Positions 17,555 to 26,945 are shown, counted from the stretch's first letter. The stretch: DNA of 64,000 bases from Pseudomonas versuta (GCF_001294575.1 NZ_CP012676.1:3424001-3488000), one strand, 5' to 3'. The notes: a model not told the origin generated them from the letters alone. Translations and numbers: made by a program.

Positions 17555-18859
17555 TTAATTAAGATGCTCAACGCGGATGCGAACCACCGGGCCCACTACG
17601 CCCTGCAGCGCTTCAAGCGCCGCGATGGCGTCGTTCATGTGCTGCTCGAGCACACGGTGGGTCAGCAGAATCATCGGTACCAGACCGTCATGCTCTTCGA
17701 CTTCTTTCTGCATGATCGATTCGATGTTGATCCCGCGTTCCGACAAGATGCTGGCCACCTGGGCCAATACGCCCGGATGGTCCTTGGCCTGGATGCGCAA
17801 GTAATAAGCGCTTTCACAGGCTTCGATTGGCAGAATCGGGTGATCGGACAGCGCGTCAGGCTGGAAGGCCAGGTGCGGTACGCGATTCTCGGGATCGGAG
17901 GTCATTGCACGCACCACGTCCACCAGGTCTGCCACCACCGACGAAGCCGTTGGCTCCATGCCGGCGCCTGCACCGTAGAACAGGGTTGAACCTGCGGCGT
18001 CGCCATTGACCATGACCGCGTTCATCACGCCATTGACATTGGCAAGCAAACGGTCGGCCGGGATCAGGGTCGGGTGAACCCGCAGTTCGATACCGCTGGC
18101 AGTGCTGCGCGCTACCCCCAGGTGCTTGATCCGATAGCCCAGCGCCTCGGCGTAATTAACGTCAGCCGTGGTCAGCTTGGTGATGCCTTCGGTGTAGGCC
18201 TTGTCGAATTGCAGCGGGATACCGAACGCAATTGAAGCCAGAATCGTCAGTTTGTGCGCGGCATCGATGCCTTCCACGTCAAACGTCGGATCGGCTTCGG
18301 CGTATCCCAGTGCCTGCGCTTCACCCAGAACGTCTTCAAAGGTACGGCCCTTCTCGCGCATCTCGGTGAGGATAAAGTTGCCCGTGCCGTTAATGATGCC
18401 CGCTACCCAGTTGATGCGGTTGGCCGACAGGCCTTCACGGATGGCCTTGATCACCGGAATACCGCCAGCAACTGCTGCTTCGAAAGCAACGATCACACCC
18501 TTCTCTTGCGCCCGGGCAAAAATTTCATTGCCGTGAACGGCAATCAGCGCCTTGTTGGCCGTCACCACGTGCTTGCCGTTTTCGATGGCCAGGAGCACGA
18601 GTTCACGGGCGATGGTGTAACCACCAATCAGCTCGATAACGATGTCGATTTCAGGGTTGGTCGCAACAGCGAATACATCGTTGGTAATGGGGGTACCGGT
18701 AATGTCGCACTGAGGGTTTGGCGTACGCATGGCAATTTGCGCAACCTGGATACCACGCCCGGCACGGCGGGCAATCTCCTCGGCGTTACGCTTTAGTACG
18801 TTGAAGGTGCCGCCACCGACGGTCCCGAGCCCACAGATACCTACTTTGACCGGATTCAC
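17555..18859 (-). CDS. hom: Homoserine dehydrogenase
   Basis: NAD(P)-dependent enzyme reducing aspartate semialdehyde to homoserine, at the branch to threonine and methionine. The 434 aa begin at GTG 18859 (VNPVKVGICGLGTVGGG). A GGGGAG ribosome-binding site (18866-18871) is six bases away, which decides the start. The Rossmann GxGTVG motif is at the N-terminus, a catalytic region holds VAGIINGTGNFILTEM, and a C-terminal ACT domain (YYLRIQAKDHPGVLAQVAS) suggests threonine feedback. Two tandem hairpins lie directly upstream. Confidence 0.96.
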   Translation of the reverse strand: MNPVKVGICGLGTVGGGTFNVLKRNAEEIARRAGRGIQVAQIAMRTPNPQCDITGTPITNDVFAVATNPEIDIVIELIGGYTIARELVLLAIENGKHVVTANKALIAVHGNEIFARAQEKGVIVAFEAAVAGGIPVIKAIREGLSANRINWVAGIINGTGNFILTEMREKGRTFEDVLGEAQALGYAEADPTFDVEGIDAAHKLTILASIAFGIPLQFDKAYTEGITKLTTADVNYAEALGYRIKHLGVARSTASGIELRVHPTLIPADRLLANVNGVMNAVMVNGDAAGSTLFYGAGAGMEPTASSVVADLVDVVRAMTSDPENRVPHLAFQPDALSDHPILPIEACESAYYLRIQAKDHPGVLAQVASILSERGINIESIMQKEVEEHDGLVPMILLTHRVLEQHMNDAIAALEALQGVVGPVVRIRVEHLN

Positions 18860-18876
18860 GCTGAACTCCCCATAAA

Positions 18877-18926
18877 ACGGCCGACTCAAGGTCGGCCGTG
18901 GAAAACAACCGTGGATTACCACGGTT
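18877..18926 (-). promoter_or_regulatory. Two tandem hairpins directly before hom
   Basis: On the minus strand AACCGTGG-TAAT-CCACGGTT (18907-18926) is followed by GTTTTCC. A 9-bp stem ACGGCCGAC / GTCGGCCGT (18877-18899) then leads into TTTTATGGGGAG, so its T-run touches the hom ribosome-binding site. They may be the dsbC terminator or an attenuator in the hom leader. No leader peptide rich in Thr or Ile codons is evident. Confidence 0.6.
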
Positions 18927-18995
18927 CTCTATTAATAGCCGGGCCACTGAAGGGCCCCGCCATGATCGTCAAAGGCTTACCGTGACGATGCAGGA

Positions 18996-19727
18996 TTATT
19001 TAACACTGAGTGCCAGCTTGCCAACCTGCGCAGCAGGCTGATAGCCCGGAATGACCTGGCCATCTGCCAAAACAATCGCAGGTGTACCATTTACACCAAT
19101 GGACTGGCCCATGGCGAACTGTTTGGCCACCGGATTGGCGCATTTTGGCGCCTCTACCGTTTTACCATCCGTCATCTTGTCCATGGCGGCTTTCTTGTCC
19201 GCGGAGCACCAGACGGCTTGCAGTTGCTTGTCTCCCGGCGAACCCAGGCCCTGACGTGGGAAAGCAACATAGCGCACTTCAATCCCCATTTTGTTCAGTT
19301 CAGGGACTTCGGCGTGCAATTTGTGGCAGTACGGACAAGTGGTGTCGGTAAAGACCGTGATGTGCGACTTGGTTTCGCCGATTGCCGGGTAAACAACTGT
19401 TTCTGCCACCGGGATGCCATTGATCAATTTGGCGACGCCAATGCGTTCTGCCTGCTCGGTCAGGTTGACCGGCTTACCGTCCTTGAGCTGGAACATATAG
19501 CCCTGCACGATGAACTGGCCGTCGGCACTGGCATACAGTACACGGCTGCCCTTGAGTTTGACTTCGTACAGACCGGCCATGGGGCTGGCACTGATGCTCT
19601 CGACCGGAACATCCAGTTGCAGTGTTTCAAGGCTCTTGCGAATCGCTTGTTCGGCACCGGTATCGGCAAAAGAAAACGTACTGACCAACGCAATGGCTGC
19701 GGCGGCAAAAATCTGGGTCACGCGCAT
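18996..19727 (-). CDS. dsbC: DsbC, periplasmic disulfide isomerase
   Basis: Corrects wrong disulfide bonds in periplasmic proteins and is kept reduced by DsbD. The 243 aa start at ATG 19727 with a signal peptide (MRVTQIFAAAAIALVSTFSFA) cleaved near residue 21. An N-terminal dimerisation domain follows. The thioredoxin-fold domain has the CPYC active site (Cys131-Cys134), a second Cys pair (WCSAD and APKCANP) and the cis-Pro segment GVNGTPAIVLADG. It lies between xerD and hom, the usual Pseudomonas order. Confidence 0.95.
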   Translation of the reverse strand: MRVTQIFAAAAIALVSTFSFADTGAEQAIRKSLETLQLDVPVESISASPMAGLYEVKLKGSRVLYASADGQFIVQGYMFQLKDGKPVNLTEQAERIGVAKLINGIPVAETVVYPAIGETKSHITVFTDTTCPYCHKLHAEVPELNKMGIEVRYVAFPRQGLGSPGDKQLQAVWCSADKKAAMDKMTDGKTVEAPKCANPVAKQFAMGQSIGVNGTPAIVLADGQVIPGYQPAAQVGKLALSVK

Positions 19728-19874
19728 GGGAACTCCTGAAGGCGGACAAACGGCCAAACCTGAAAACCCCGATCTGCAAAAAAGGATTCCGGTGGCGCGC
19801 TTTCTGAACCGGCAAAGCCTACCACAGTTGGCTTGCGTGGCCGACTCCGGCCGACGCAAGCGCACATAAACAGC

Positions 19875-20771
19875 TCAGCCACGGGGGTGATGGCGGGCAT
19901 GTATCTCTTGCAGGCGCGCACGCGCCACATGGGTGTAAATCTGGGTCGTGGACAGGTCGCTGTGCCCCAGCAACATCTGCACCACGCGCAAATCGGCGCC
20001 ATGGTTGAGCAAGTGGGTCGCGAAGGCGTGGCGCAAGGTGTGGGGCGACAGGGATTTGTCGATCCCGGCCACCCGGGCCTGATGCTTGATACGGTGCCAA
20101 AAGGTCTGCCGGGTCATTTGCTCACCGCGCTGACTGGGGAACATGACATCGCTGGGCCGGCCGTTGAGCAGTTCATGACGGGCATCACGCATGTAGCGCT
20201 CAACCCAGACAATGGCCTCCTCCCCCATCGGTACCAGCCGCTCCTTGCTGCCCTTGCCCATCACCCGCAGCACCCCTTGACGCAGGTTGACCTGCTCAAG
20301 GGTCAGGCTGATCAATTCGGTCACCCGCAGGCCGCAGGCATAAAGCACCTCCAGCATTGCTCGATCACGCTGACCAATGGCCTCTCCCAGATCAGGCGCT
20401 GCGAGTAGCGCTTCGACGTCTGCCTCTGACAGGGACTTGGGCAACGGCCTGCCCAGTTGCGGCATATCGACCTGCAAGGTCGGGTCGACTGCAATCAGCT
20501 TTTCACGCAGTAAATAACGATAGAAGCCACGGGCTCCGGAAAGAAAACGTGCCGTGGAGCGAGGTTTGTAACCCTGTTCCAGGCGCCACGCCAGGTGATC
20601 CAGAATCAGCTCGCGCCCGGCACTGGCCAGTTCAAGGCCGCGCTCCTGCAACCAGCCATTGAATAACGCCAAATCGCTGCGATAAGCGTCACGGGTGTTG
20701 TCCGACAGCCCCTTTTCCAGCCACAGGGCATCCAGGAAACGGTCGATAAGTGGATTGTCTATAGCAGGCAT
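19875..20771 (-). CDS. xerD: XerD, site-specific tyrosine recombinase
   Basis: Works with XerC at dif, under FtsK control, to resolve chromosome dimers. The 298 aa match E. coli XerD. All catalytic residues are visible: Arg149 (CGLRVTEL), Lys173, His244 and Arg247 (LSPHTLRHAFATH), His270 (LLGHSDLSTTQIYTHV) and the nucleophile Tyr279. It is first in a minus-strand run xerD-dsbC-hom-thrC. The 147-base gap to dsbC shows no gene. This is the housekeeping recombinase, not an integrase of a mobile element. Confidence 0.96.
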   Translation of the reverse strand: MPAIDNPLIDRFLDALWLEKGLSDNTRDAYRSDLALFNGWLQERGLELASAGRELILDHLAWRLEQGYKPRSTARFLSGARGFYRYLLREKLIAVDPTLQVDMPQLGRPLPKSLSEADVEALLAAPDLGEAIGQRDRAMLEVLYACGLRVTELISLTLEQVNLRQGVLRVMGKGSKERLVPMGEEAIVWVERYMRDARHELLNGRPSDVMFPSQRGEQMTRQTFWHRIKHQARVAGIDKSLSPHTLRHAFATHLLNHGADLRVVQMLLGHSDLSTTQIYTHVARARLQEIHARHHPRG

Positions 20772-20891
20772 TGGCGCTCGAAAAGCGCAGCCCGCAGGCC
20801 GCGCATAAATAAAAGGTGAACTGCAAAAGTGGCCGCTAGTCTTTCATGGCCGGCTGATGCCATAAACCACAGGTTCTCACAGGAGCCCCTT

Positions 20892-22691
20892 ATGAATGAA
20901 CAACAGATTCTGCTGGCGCTGGGGGGAATCGGCATCGTTGCCCTGGGCTCTCAGTGGCTGGCCTGGCGCCTGAAACTGCCAGCCATCCTGTTTTTACTCT
21001 TGACCGGGATTCTCGCAGGGCCCGTTCTGGGCTGGCTTGATCCGCAAGAGCTGTTCGGCCCTCTGCTAATGCCTCTGGTTTCGCTGTCAGTGGCGCTGAT
21101 TCTGTTTGAAGGCAGCCTGACCCTGCACCTGTCCGAATGGGGTGAAATAGGCAGCGTAGTGCGCCGCCTGGTTACCATCGGCGCCCTCTCGACCTGGGCG
21201 GTGATTACCCTGGCCACGCATTGGCTGCTGGGCTTTGACTGGCTGCTGGCGCTGCTGTTCGGCACCCTGACACTGGTCACCGGGCCAACGGTGATTGTGC
21301 CAATGCTGCGTGTGGTGCGACCCAAGGCATCAATTGCCAATATCCTGCGCTGGGAAGGCATTGTCATCGACCCCATTGGCGCGTTACTGGCAGTGGTGGT
21401 GTACAGCTTCATCATTACCCGCGCGTCAGGCGAGGGCCTGAGCCACAGCCTGCTGACCTTTGGCGCAGTGATTGTGTGCGGCAGCCTGTTTGGCATCGTG
21501 GGCGGCTGGGTCATGGGGCATATCCTGCGCCGGCAATGGCTGCCGGAATACCTGCACAGCCTGGCCACACTGGCGACAGTGCTGGCCATATTCATTGCCT
21601 CCAATACGGTGATGCATGAGTCAGGACTGATGGCCGTCACGCTGATGGGCATGTGGATGGCCAATATGAAGGGCGTTGATATACGCAACATTCTGCACTT
21701 CAAAGAAAACCTGAGTATTTTTCTGATATCGGGCCTGTTCATTTTGCTGGCGGCACGCCTGGACCTGCATGCCATGATCGCGCTGGGCCCCGTGGTGCTG
21801 GTGTTGCTGTTGATCATTCAATTTATTGCGCGCCCGCTGAACGTACTGCTCTCGACTTTCGGCTCAAAACTCAACTGGCGTGAGCGCACGCTACTGGCCT
21901 GGATCGCACCGCGCGGCATTGTTGCGGCGGCGGTGTCGGCCATTTTTGCAATTCGCCTGGATCAGGCCGGACATGAAGGGGCACTGCTGCTGGTTCCACT
22001 GACGTTTGCCGTGATCATTGGCACCGTTGTGCTGCAGAGTGCTACCGCTCGCCCCCTGGCACGCCTGCTCAAGGTCGCCGAGCCAGCACCCAGCGGCTTT
22101 CTGATCGTCGGCGCCAACGGGGCGGCCCGGGCCATTGGCAAAGCCCTGCAGCAACTGGGCAGTCGCGTATTGCTGACCGACTCCAACTGGGAAAATATCC
22201 GCTGCGCGCGCATGCAGAACTTGCCGACCTACTTTGGCAACCCGGCCTCGCAACACGCCGAGGTGCATCTGGACCTGGTGGGCCTCGGGCACCTGCTTGC
22301 GCTGTCGCCATCAGGTGAGCTCAATACCCTGGCCGCAATCCGATTTCGCCATGAATTTGGCCCAAAGCGCCTGTACACATTGGCCAGCGGTCAGGAAATT
22401 CGCCGCACCGACAAACATCGCGCCAGTGATGAGCATCGCGGGCAATCCCTGGGCAACCCGGCCCTGACCTACACCCAACTGGCCAGTGAACTGCACAACG
22501 GTGCCGAGATATACAGCACTCACCTGACTGAAAACTTCACTTGGGAGGATTACCAGGCCTTGCATGGCGAACGCGCCACACTGCTGTTTGCCCGTGACCA
22601 CAACAGTTGGGTGCATGTGGTGACGCCAGAGAGCGATTTGAAGCCGGGAGCCGGCTGGACGCTATTGGCCTTGATCAGGCAGGACGCCTAG
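20892..22691 (+). CDS. CPA1-family cation:proton antiporter with RCK-like domain
   Basis: Inner-membrane Na+(K+)/H+ antiporter of 599 aa. About a dozen hydrophobic helices fill residues 1-400, with family motifs such as GTLTLVTGPTVIVPML and AWIAPRGIVAAAVSAIFA. A cytoplasmic NAD-binding-like domain follows (FLIVGANGAARAIGKALQQL), and a further regulatory tail ends at LIRQDA. The ATG at 20892 follows AGGAG by about 7 bases. It diverges from xerD across 120 bases. The transported ion cannot be fixed from sequence. Confidence 0.9.
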   Translation: MNEQQILLALGGIGIVALGSQWLAWRLKLPAILFLLLTGILAGPVLGWLDPQELFGPLLMPLVSLSVALILFEGSLTLHLSEWGEIGSVVRRLVTIGALSTWAVITLATHWLLGFDWLLALLFGTLTLVTGPTVIVPMLRVVRPKASIANILRWEGIVIDPIGALLAVVVYSFIITRASGEGLSHSLLTFGAVIVCGSLFGIVGGWVMGHILRRQWLPEYLHSLATLATVLAIFIASNTVMHESGLMAVTLMGMWMANMKGVDIRNILHFKENLSIFLISGLFILLAARLDLHAMIALGPVVLVLLLIIQFIARPLNVLLSTFGSKLNWRERTLLAWIAPRGIVAAAVSAIFAIRLDQAGHEGALLLVPLTFAVIIGTVVLQSATARPLARLLKVAEPAPSGFLIVGANGAARAIGKALQQLGSRVLLTDSNWENIRCARMQNLPTYFGNPASQHAEVHLDLVGLGHLLALSPSGELNTLAAIRFRHEFGPKRLYTLASGQEIRRTDKHRASDEHRGQSLGNPALTYTQLASELHNGAEIYSTHLTENFTWEDYQALHGERATLLFARDHNSWVHVVTPESDLKPGAGWTLLALIRQDA

Positions 22692-22695
22692 CCTG

Positions 22696-22716
22696 TTGGA
22701 GCCAGGCTGGCTCCAA
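22696..22716 (+). terminator. Hairpin between converging genes
   Basis: TTGGAGCCAG and CTGGCTCCAA form a 10-bp stem with one unpaired base. It starts five bases after the antiporter stop and 14 bases before the thioesterase end, so it can serve both. There is no clear T-run. Confidence 0.6.
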
Positions 22717-22729
22717 CCTATGTTTGTTA

Positions 22730-23152
22730 TTACTCGCCTTGGCGGGCAAAGCCTGGCAATACCGGCACCGGGCGCTTGTCATCGTCAATGGCGACAAAGC
22801 TGAACAAGCCCTGGATTGCCAGCTCGCGACCATCACAGCTCATGCTTTCGACATACACCTCAACTTCAACCTTGAGGCTGGTGTTGCCGACTTTAACCAC
22901 ACGCCCCACCAGTTCAACAATGCAGCCGGCCGCGATCGGGTGGTTGAAGTCGATCCGGTCGGTGGACACTGTCACCAGCGGCAAACGGCAGAAACGGGTC
23001 GCGGCGATAAACGATACTTCGTCCATCCACGCCAGTGCGGTGCCGCCAAACAAAGTGTTGTGGTGATTGGTGGTCGACGGGAATACCGCCTTGGTGATGC
23101 GGGTAACGGACAGTTCGGTACGACGTTGAATTTCTTGCTCACGCGAAGACAT
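22730..23152 (-). CDS. Acyl-CoA thioesterase (YciA-like hotdog)
   Basis: Hydrolyses acyl-CoA to free acid and CoA. The 140 aa form one hotdog domain with the hallmark NHHNTLFGGTALAWMDE near residues 29-45 and the helix SFIAATRFCRLP. Start ATG 23152 gives MSSREQEIQRRTELSVTRI. An ATG at 23188 lies upstream but adds residues not seen in relatives. It lies downstream of the rplS terminator and so is probably transcribed separately from the rpsP operon. Confidence 0.88.
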   Translation of the reverse strand: MSSREQEIQRRTELSVTRITKAVFPSTTNHHNTLFGGTALAWMDEVSFIAATRFCRLPLVTVSTDRIDFNHPIAAGCIVELVGRVVKVGNTSLKVEVEVYVESMSCDGRELAIQGLFSFVAIDDDKRPVPVLPGFARQGE

Positions 23153-23199
23153 GCTTTTACTACCTGCAACCAGACAAAGGTCCAACAAATTTCAGGCAC

Positions 23200-23227
23200 A
23201 AAAAAGCAGCCCGAAGGCTGCTTTTTT
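23200..23227 (-). terminator. Terminator of the rpsP-rimM-trmD-rplS operon
   Basis: Stem GCAGCC / GGCTGC closes a four-base loop that reads TTCG on the minus strand. It is flanked by six A (23200-23205) and six T (23222-23227), so it is symmetric, and it lies 20 bases beyond the rplS stop. Confidence 0.92.
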
Positions 23228-23246
23228 CTGCATCGGGAAGCTGGAC

Positions 23247-23597
23247 TTAAGCCAGTTTTTCCTTGATGCGAGCTGCTTTACCGGACAGGTCACGCAGGTA
23301 GTACAGCTTGGCTTTACGAACGTCACCGCGACGCTTGACTGCCATGCTGTCGATTTGCGGGCTGTAGGTCTGGAAAGTACGCTCTACGCCAACACCGTTG
23401 GAGATTTTACGAACAGTGAAAGCACTGTTCACACCACGGTTACGCTTGGCAATCACTACACCTTCGAAAGCTTGCAGACGCGAACGATCGCCTTCCTTCA
23501 CTTTCACCTGAACGACAACAGTGTCGCCCGGGGCAAAAGGAGGGATCTCTTTAGTCATCTGCTCTGCTTCGAGTGCAAGGATGATTTTGTTAGTCAT
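23247..23597 (-). CDS. rplS: Ribosomal protein L19
   Basis: Large-subunit protein at the 30S-50S interface. The 116 aa match the family: [14 protein letters not shown] at the start, [15 protein letters not shown], and the basic block [19 protein letters not shown]. It is the last gene of the rpsP operon, 45 bases after trmD. That gap contains a stem-loop just before the ribosome-binding site AGGAG. Confidence 0.97.
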   Translation of the reverse strand: MTNKIILALEAEQMTKEIPPFAPGDTVVVQVKVKEGDRSRLQAFEGVVIAKRNRGVNSAFTVRKISNGVGVERTFQTYSPQIDSMAVKRRGDVRKAKLYYLRDLSGKAARIKEKLA

Positions 23598-23610
23598 GCT
23601 GTGCTCCTAA

Positions 23611-23630
23611 GGTAGATCGTCTGATCTACC
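23611..23630 (-). promoter_or_regulatory. Stem-loop in the trmD-rplS spacer
   Basis: GGTAGATC and GATCTACC form a perfect 8-bp stem with a four-base loop. It ends a few bases before the rplS ribosome-binding site. It may be an RNA-processing or translational control site that lets L19 be made at a different level from TrmD. Confidence 0.5.
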
Positions 23631-23642
23631 ATCGATACGTTG

Positions 23643-24395
23643 TTAACTATCGTCCCGCTCGCGGATATATTCCTCGAGCAGCTTCTTCTCTTCTCCAGAA
23701 AGCGAGCGGCTTTCCAGAAGATCGGCGCGTCGTTCAAAGGTCCGCCCAAGGGACTGCTGTAAACGCCAACGCCGGATGTGTGCATGATTGCCACTAAGCA
23801 ATACGTCGGGAACACGCTGATCCGCATACACCTCCGGTCGGGTGTAGTGCGGGCAATCCAGCAAACCATCCGTGAAGGAATCTTCCTCCGCGGAGTCCGC
23901 ATGCCCTAAAGCTCCAGGCAGCAGTCGTGTAACCGCATCAATCAGAACCATCGCCGGCAGCTCGCCACCGGAAAGTACATAGTCACCAATCGACCACTCT
24001 TCATCGACATAAGCATCTATAAAACGCTCGTCAATGCCTTCATAGCGACCTGCAATGAGGATTAATGCTTCCTCATTCGCCAGTTCGCGTACCGCCGACT
24101 GATTCAGCTGACGGCCTTGGGGCGACAGGTAAATAACCTTCGCCGCCTCTCCGGCTGCTTCTCTGGCCTGAACCAGTGCATCTTCCAGAGGCTTGATCTT
24201 CATCACCATGCCCGGACCACCGCCAAATGGGCGATCGTCCACAGTGTGATGCCGGTCCGTTGTGTAGTCACGCGGGTTCCAACAGGTGAGCTGCAACAGC
24301 CCTTGTTTCACCGCACGACTAGTGATGCCGTAGTCGCTGATGGCGGAAAACATTTCGGGAAACAAACTGATCACTTCTACGCGCAATTTAGCCAC
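23643..24395 (-). CDS. trmD: tRNA (guanine-37-N1)-methyltransferase
   Basis: SPOUT enzyme that methylates G37 in tRNAs to prevent frameshifting. With GTG 24395 as start it is 250 aa, the Pseudomonas length, beginning [19 protein letters not shown]. Visible motifs are [17 protein letters not shown] and the knot loop [17 protein letters not shown]. The start lies two bases after the rimM stop. The frame extends upstream to 24461, but that part overlaps rimM. Confidence 0.96.
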   Translation of the reverse strand: MAKLRVEVISLFPEMFSAISDYGITSRAVKQGLLQLTCWNPRDYTTDRHHTVDDRPFGGGPGMVMKIKPLEDALVQAREAAGEAAKVIYLSPQGRQLNQSAVRELANEEALILIAGRYEGIDERFIDAYVDEEWSIGDYVLSGGELPAMVLIDAVTRLLPGALGHADSAEEDSFTDGLLDCPHYTRPEVYADQRVPDVLLSGNHAHIRRWRLQQSLGRTFERRADLLESRSLSGEEKKLLEEYIRERDDS

Positions 24396-24397
24396 GC

Positions 24398-24937
24398 TTA
24401 GAAGTCCGCATCCCAATCCACCTTCATCTCGCCGGCTTCCAGGTCGATGCTCAACACGCATTGCTCTGTATAGGGCAACAAGCGATCACGATCATCCAGG
24501 CTACCCGGGCAAGGTTTGACTTCCATGACATCGTTCGAGCCAGTTTCCATCAGATCTACAACCTTGCCGAGCAATTGCCCTTCGAGGTTGGTCACTTTAA
24601 GACCCTGCAGCTGGTACCAGTAGTACTCGCCATCGGTCAGTTCAGGAAACAGGTTGCGCGGCACGCAGATTTCGAATTCGCGCAGAAGACCAGCTTCATC
24701 GCGGTCATCAAGACCCTTGAGCTTTACGACCAGAAACTTGCCGTTATGAGAACGGCCACTGACCAGCTCTGCCTGTCGCACATCATTACCGCGCCGAAGC
24801 GTCAGCTTTTTGTAGTCCAACAGGTTATCAATTGGATCCGTAAAGGAATAAACCTTCACTTCGCCGCGAACGCCATGAATTGAATAAATTTTGCCGATAA
24901 CGATCAAATCATCAGCAAGATCAGGCGTCACGCTCAT
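24398..24937 (-). CDS. rimM: 16S rRNA processing protein RimM
   Basis: Assembly factor for the 30S head that binds S19. The 179 aa contain the N-terminal RimM domain ([20 protein letters not shown]) and a PRC-barrel C-terminus ([15 protein letters not shown]). It lies between rpsP (five bases upstream) and trmD (two bases downstream), so translation is tightly linked. Confidence 0.96.
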   Translation of the reverse strand: MSVTPDLADDLIVIGKIYSIHGVRGEVKVYSFTDPIDNLLDYKKLTLRRGNDVRQAELVSGRSHNGKFLVVKLKGLDDRDEAGLLREFEICVPRNLFPELTDGEYYWYQLQGLKVTNLEGQLLGKVVDLMETGSNDVMEVKPCPGSLDDRDRLLPYTEQCVLSIDLEAGEMKVDWDADF

Positions 24938-24942
24938 ATTGC

Positions 24943-25194
24943 TCAGGCCGCAGCCTTAGCGTTTTCTTTCACAAGCTGAGCAACGCGCTCAGACATTTGT
25001 GCACCAACACCCAACCAGTAGGCGAGGCGGTCTTCTTTGATGGAGAAACGAACTTCCTGACCACGGGCAACCGGGTTGAAGAAGCCAATTTGTTCCTTGT
25101 GGGAACCATCACGTGGGTTACGGCTATCGGTAACGGTCAAGTGGTAAAACGGGCGCTTTTTGGAGCCGCCAAGGGCAAGACGGATTGTTAGCAT
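24943..25194 (-). CDS. rpsP: Ribosomal protein S16
   Basis: Small-subunit assembly protein, 83 aa. It begins [19 protein letters not shown], continues [20 protein letters not shown] and ends in an Ala/Lys tail. It is the first gene of rpsP-rimM-trmD-rplS, preceded by a good sigma-70-type promoter at 25266-25294. Confidence 0.97.
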   Translation of the reverse strand: MLTIRLALGGSKKRPFYHLTVTDSRNPRDGSHKEQIGFFNPVARGQEVRFSIKEDRLAYWLGVGAQMSERVAQLVKENAKAAA

Positions 25195-25265
25195 GTGTAG
25201 ATCGTTCCTGTAGTCGGTGCTGCAAATCTAAATGCACAGCGGGCATAGGTGCCCGAAAGGCCGCG

Positions 25266-25294
25266 TATTCTAAGGAATATCCGGACTTTTGCAA
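25266..25294 (-). promoter_or_regulatory. Probable sigma-70 promoter of the rpsP operon
   Basis: On the minus strand TTGCAA (25289-25294) and TAGAAT (25266-25271) are spaced by 17 bases. Transcription would start near 25259, giving a leader of about 65 bases before rpsP. Confidence 0.6.
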
Positions 25295-25412
25295 ATGTCT
25301 TTTTCTGGCGCCTAGTCGACATGCCATAAAGATTTGCTATAAGGCCGCCACGAATGGCAGCAGGTCGGCTCCCGCATGTGCGGGTTTGCCGGGTGTCTCG
25401 CATAAATGCGAG

Positions 25413-25438
25413 CTGCCCGAACGCAAGCGCTCGGGCAG
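25413..25438 (-). terminator. Probable ffh transcript end
   Basis: CTGCCCGA and TCGGGCAG form an 8-bp stem extended by CGC/GCG, five bases after the ffh stop. A second small stem (CTCGCATTTATGCGAG) follows. There is no long T-run, so termination may be partial. Confidence 0.5.
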
Positions 25439-25443
25439 GTAAA

Positions 25444-26820
25444 TTACATTTTTGGCATGCCGCCGCCAGGCATCATCGAGCCCATGCCGCGCATCATTTT
25501 GGCCATCCCGCCTTTTGCGGAGAACTTCTTCATCATCTTTTGCATCTGCTTGTGCTGCTTGATCAAGCGCCCGATGTCCTGCACCTGGGTGCCGGAACCC
25601 ATGGCAATACGGCGTTTGCGCGAACCACTGATCAGGTCAGGGTCACGGCGCTCGGCCGGGGTCATGGAGTTGATGATGGCTTCCATTTGCTTGAACTGCT
25701 TTTCTGCTGCGCCCTGGGCATTGCCCATTTGCGCCAGATTCACACCGCCCATGTTTGGCAGTTTGTCCATGAGGCCGCCAAGGCCGCCCATGTTTTTCAT
25801 CTGCTGCAGCTGGTCGCGGAAGTCTTCGAGGTCGAAGCCTTTACCCTTCTTGAGCTTTTTCGCCAGTTTGTCGGCTTTGTCTTTATCGAGAGTCTGTTCA
25901 GCTTGCTCGATAAGGCTGAGCACGTCGCCCATGCCGAGGATGCGCGATGCAATACGATCGGGATGGAACGGCTCCAGAGCATCGCTCTTCTCGCCCATAC
26001 CGATGAATTTGATCGGCTTGCCAGTGATCGAGCGCACGGACAATGCCGCACCACCACGGGCATCACCGTCGACCTTGGTCAGGATCACACCGGTGAGCGG
26101 CAATGCATCACCGAAAGCCTTGGCCGTGTTGGCGGCATCCTGACCGGTCATGGCGTCGACGACGAACAGGGTTTCTGCAGGCTTGACGGCCGCGTGCAGC
26201 TCCTGGATTTCAGTCATCATCTCGGCGTCGATGTGCAAACGACCCGCGGTATCGACAATAACTACATCAATGAACTTGAGTTTGGCTTCGGCAATGGCCG
26301 CCAGCGCAATGCTCACCGGGTTCTGGCTGATATCGGACGGGAAGAACGTAACGCCCACTTCGCCCGCCAGGGTTTCCAGCTGTTTGATTGCCGCAGGACG
26401 GTAAACGTCGACCGAGACCACCATGACGGTTTTCTTTTTGCGCTCTTTAAGGAAGCGCGCCAGCTTGCCGGCGGTGGTGGTTTTACCCGCACCCTGCAAA
26501 CCGGCCATCAAAACTACAGCAGGTGGCGTGACATTGAGGACCAGGTCCTCGTTGGCAGCGCCCATCAGGCTTTCAAGCTCGGCCTGGACGATCTTCACAA
26601 ACGCCTGGCCCGGCGTCAGGCTGCGCGACACTTCAGTGCCGACAGCGCGCTCTTTGACCGCGCTGACGAAGTCCTTGACCACTGGCAAAGCCACGTCGGC
26701 TTCCAGCAACGCCATGCGCACTTCACGCAGGGTGTCTTTGATGTTGTCCTCGGTCAGCTTGGCCTTGCCGGTAACATGGCGCAGCGTCTGCGAGAGACGA
26801 TCGGTTAAATTTTCAAACAT
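25444..26820 (-). CDS. ffh: Signal recognition particle protein Ffh
   Basis: GTPase that binds 4.5S RNA and signal sequences and delivers nascent membrane proteins to FtsY. The 458 aa have an N domain and a G domain with GLQGAGKT at 107-114, DTAGRLHID and TKVDGDARGG. A Met-rich M domain ends MMRGMGSMMPGGGMPKM. The start at 26820 (MFENLTDRLSQTLR) is preferred over 26841. It diverges from the CcsA-type gene. Confidence 0.97.
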   Translation of the reverse strand: MFENLTDRLSQTLRHVTGKAKLTEDNIKDTLREVRMALLEADVALPVVKDFVSAVKERAVGTEVSRSLTPGQAFVKIVQAELESLMGAANEDLVLNVTPPAVVLMAGLQGAGKTTTAGKLARFLKERKKKTVMVVSVDVYRPAAIKQLETLAGEVGVTFFPSDISQNPVSIALAAIAEAKLKFIDVVIVDTAGRLHIDAEMMTEIQELHAAVKPAETLFVVDAMTGQDAANTAKAFGDALPLTGVILTKVDGDARGGAALSVRSITGKPIKFIGMGEKSDALEPFHPDRIASRILGMGDVLSLIEQAEQTLDKDKADKLAKKLKKGKGFDLEDFRDQLQQMKNMGGLGGLMDKLPNMGGVNLAQMGNAQGAAEKQFKQMEAIINSMTPAERRDPDLISGSRKRRIAMGSGTQVQDIGRLIKQHKQMQKMMKKFSAKGGMAKMMRGMGSMMPGGGMPKM

Positions 26821-26916
26821 GCGCGATCCTTTCAGGCCCAAAGTAGACCGGGGTTATTGCGGCCCAGCCCGTGTAAAACTGATGCTCGGCGAGCCTGCGG
26901 CGTGGGCAGGTCGCGG

Positions 26917-26945
26917 ATTATAGCGAAGACTGGCCGCATACGACA
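26917..26945 (-). promoter_or_regulatory. Possible ffh promoter
   Basis: A perfect TATAAT -10 element lies on the minus strand at 26917-26922. The -35 region near 26940-26945 is a poor match. A leader of about 90 bases would precede ffh. Confidence 0.4.

Noticed and set aside
19875..20771. Integrase of a genomic island
   Set aside because: The residues, length and neighbours (dsbC, hom, thrC) show housekeeping XerD; there is no att site or mobile cargo nearby.
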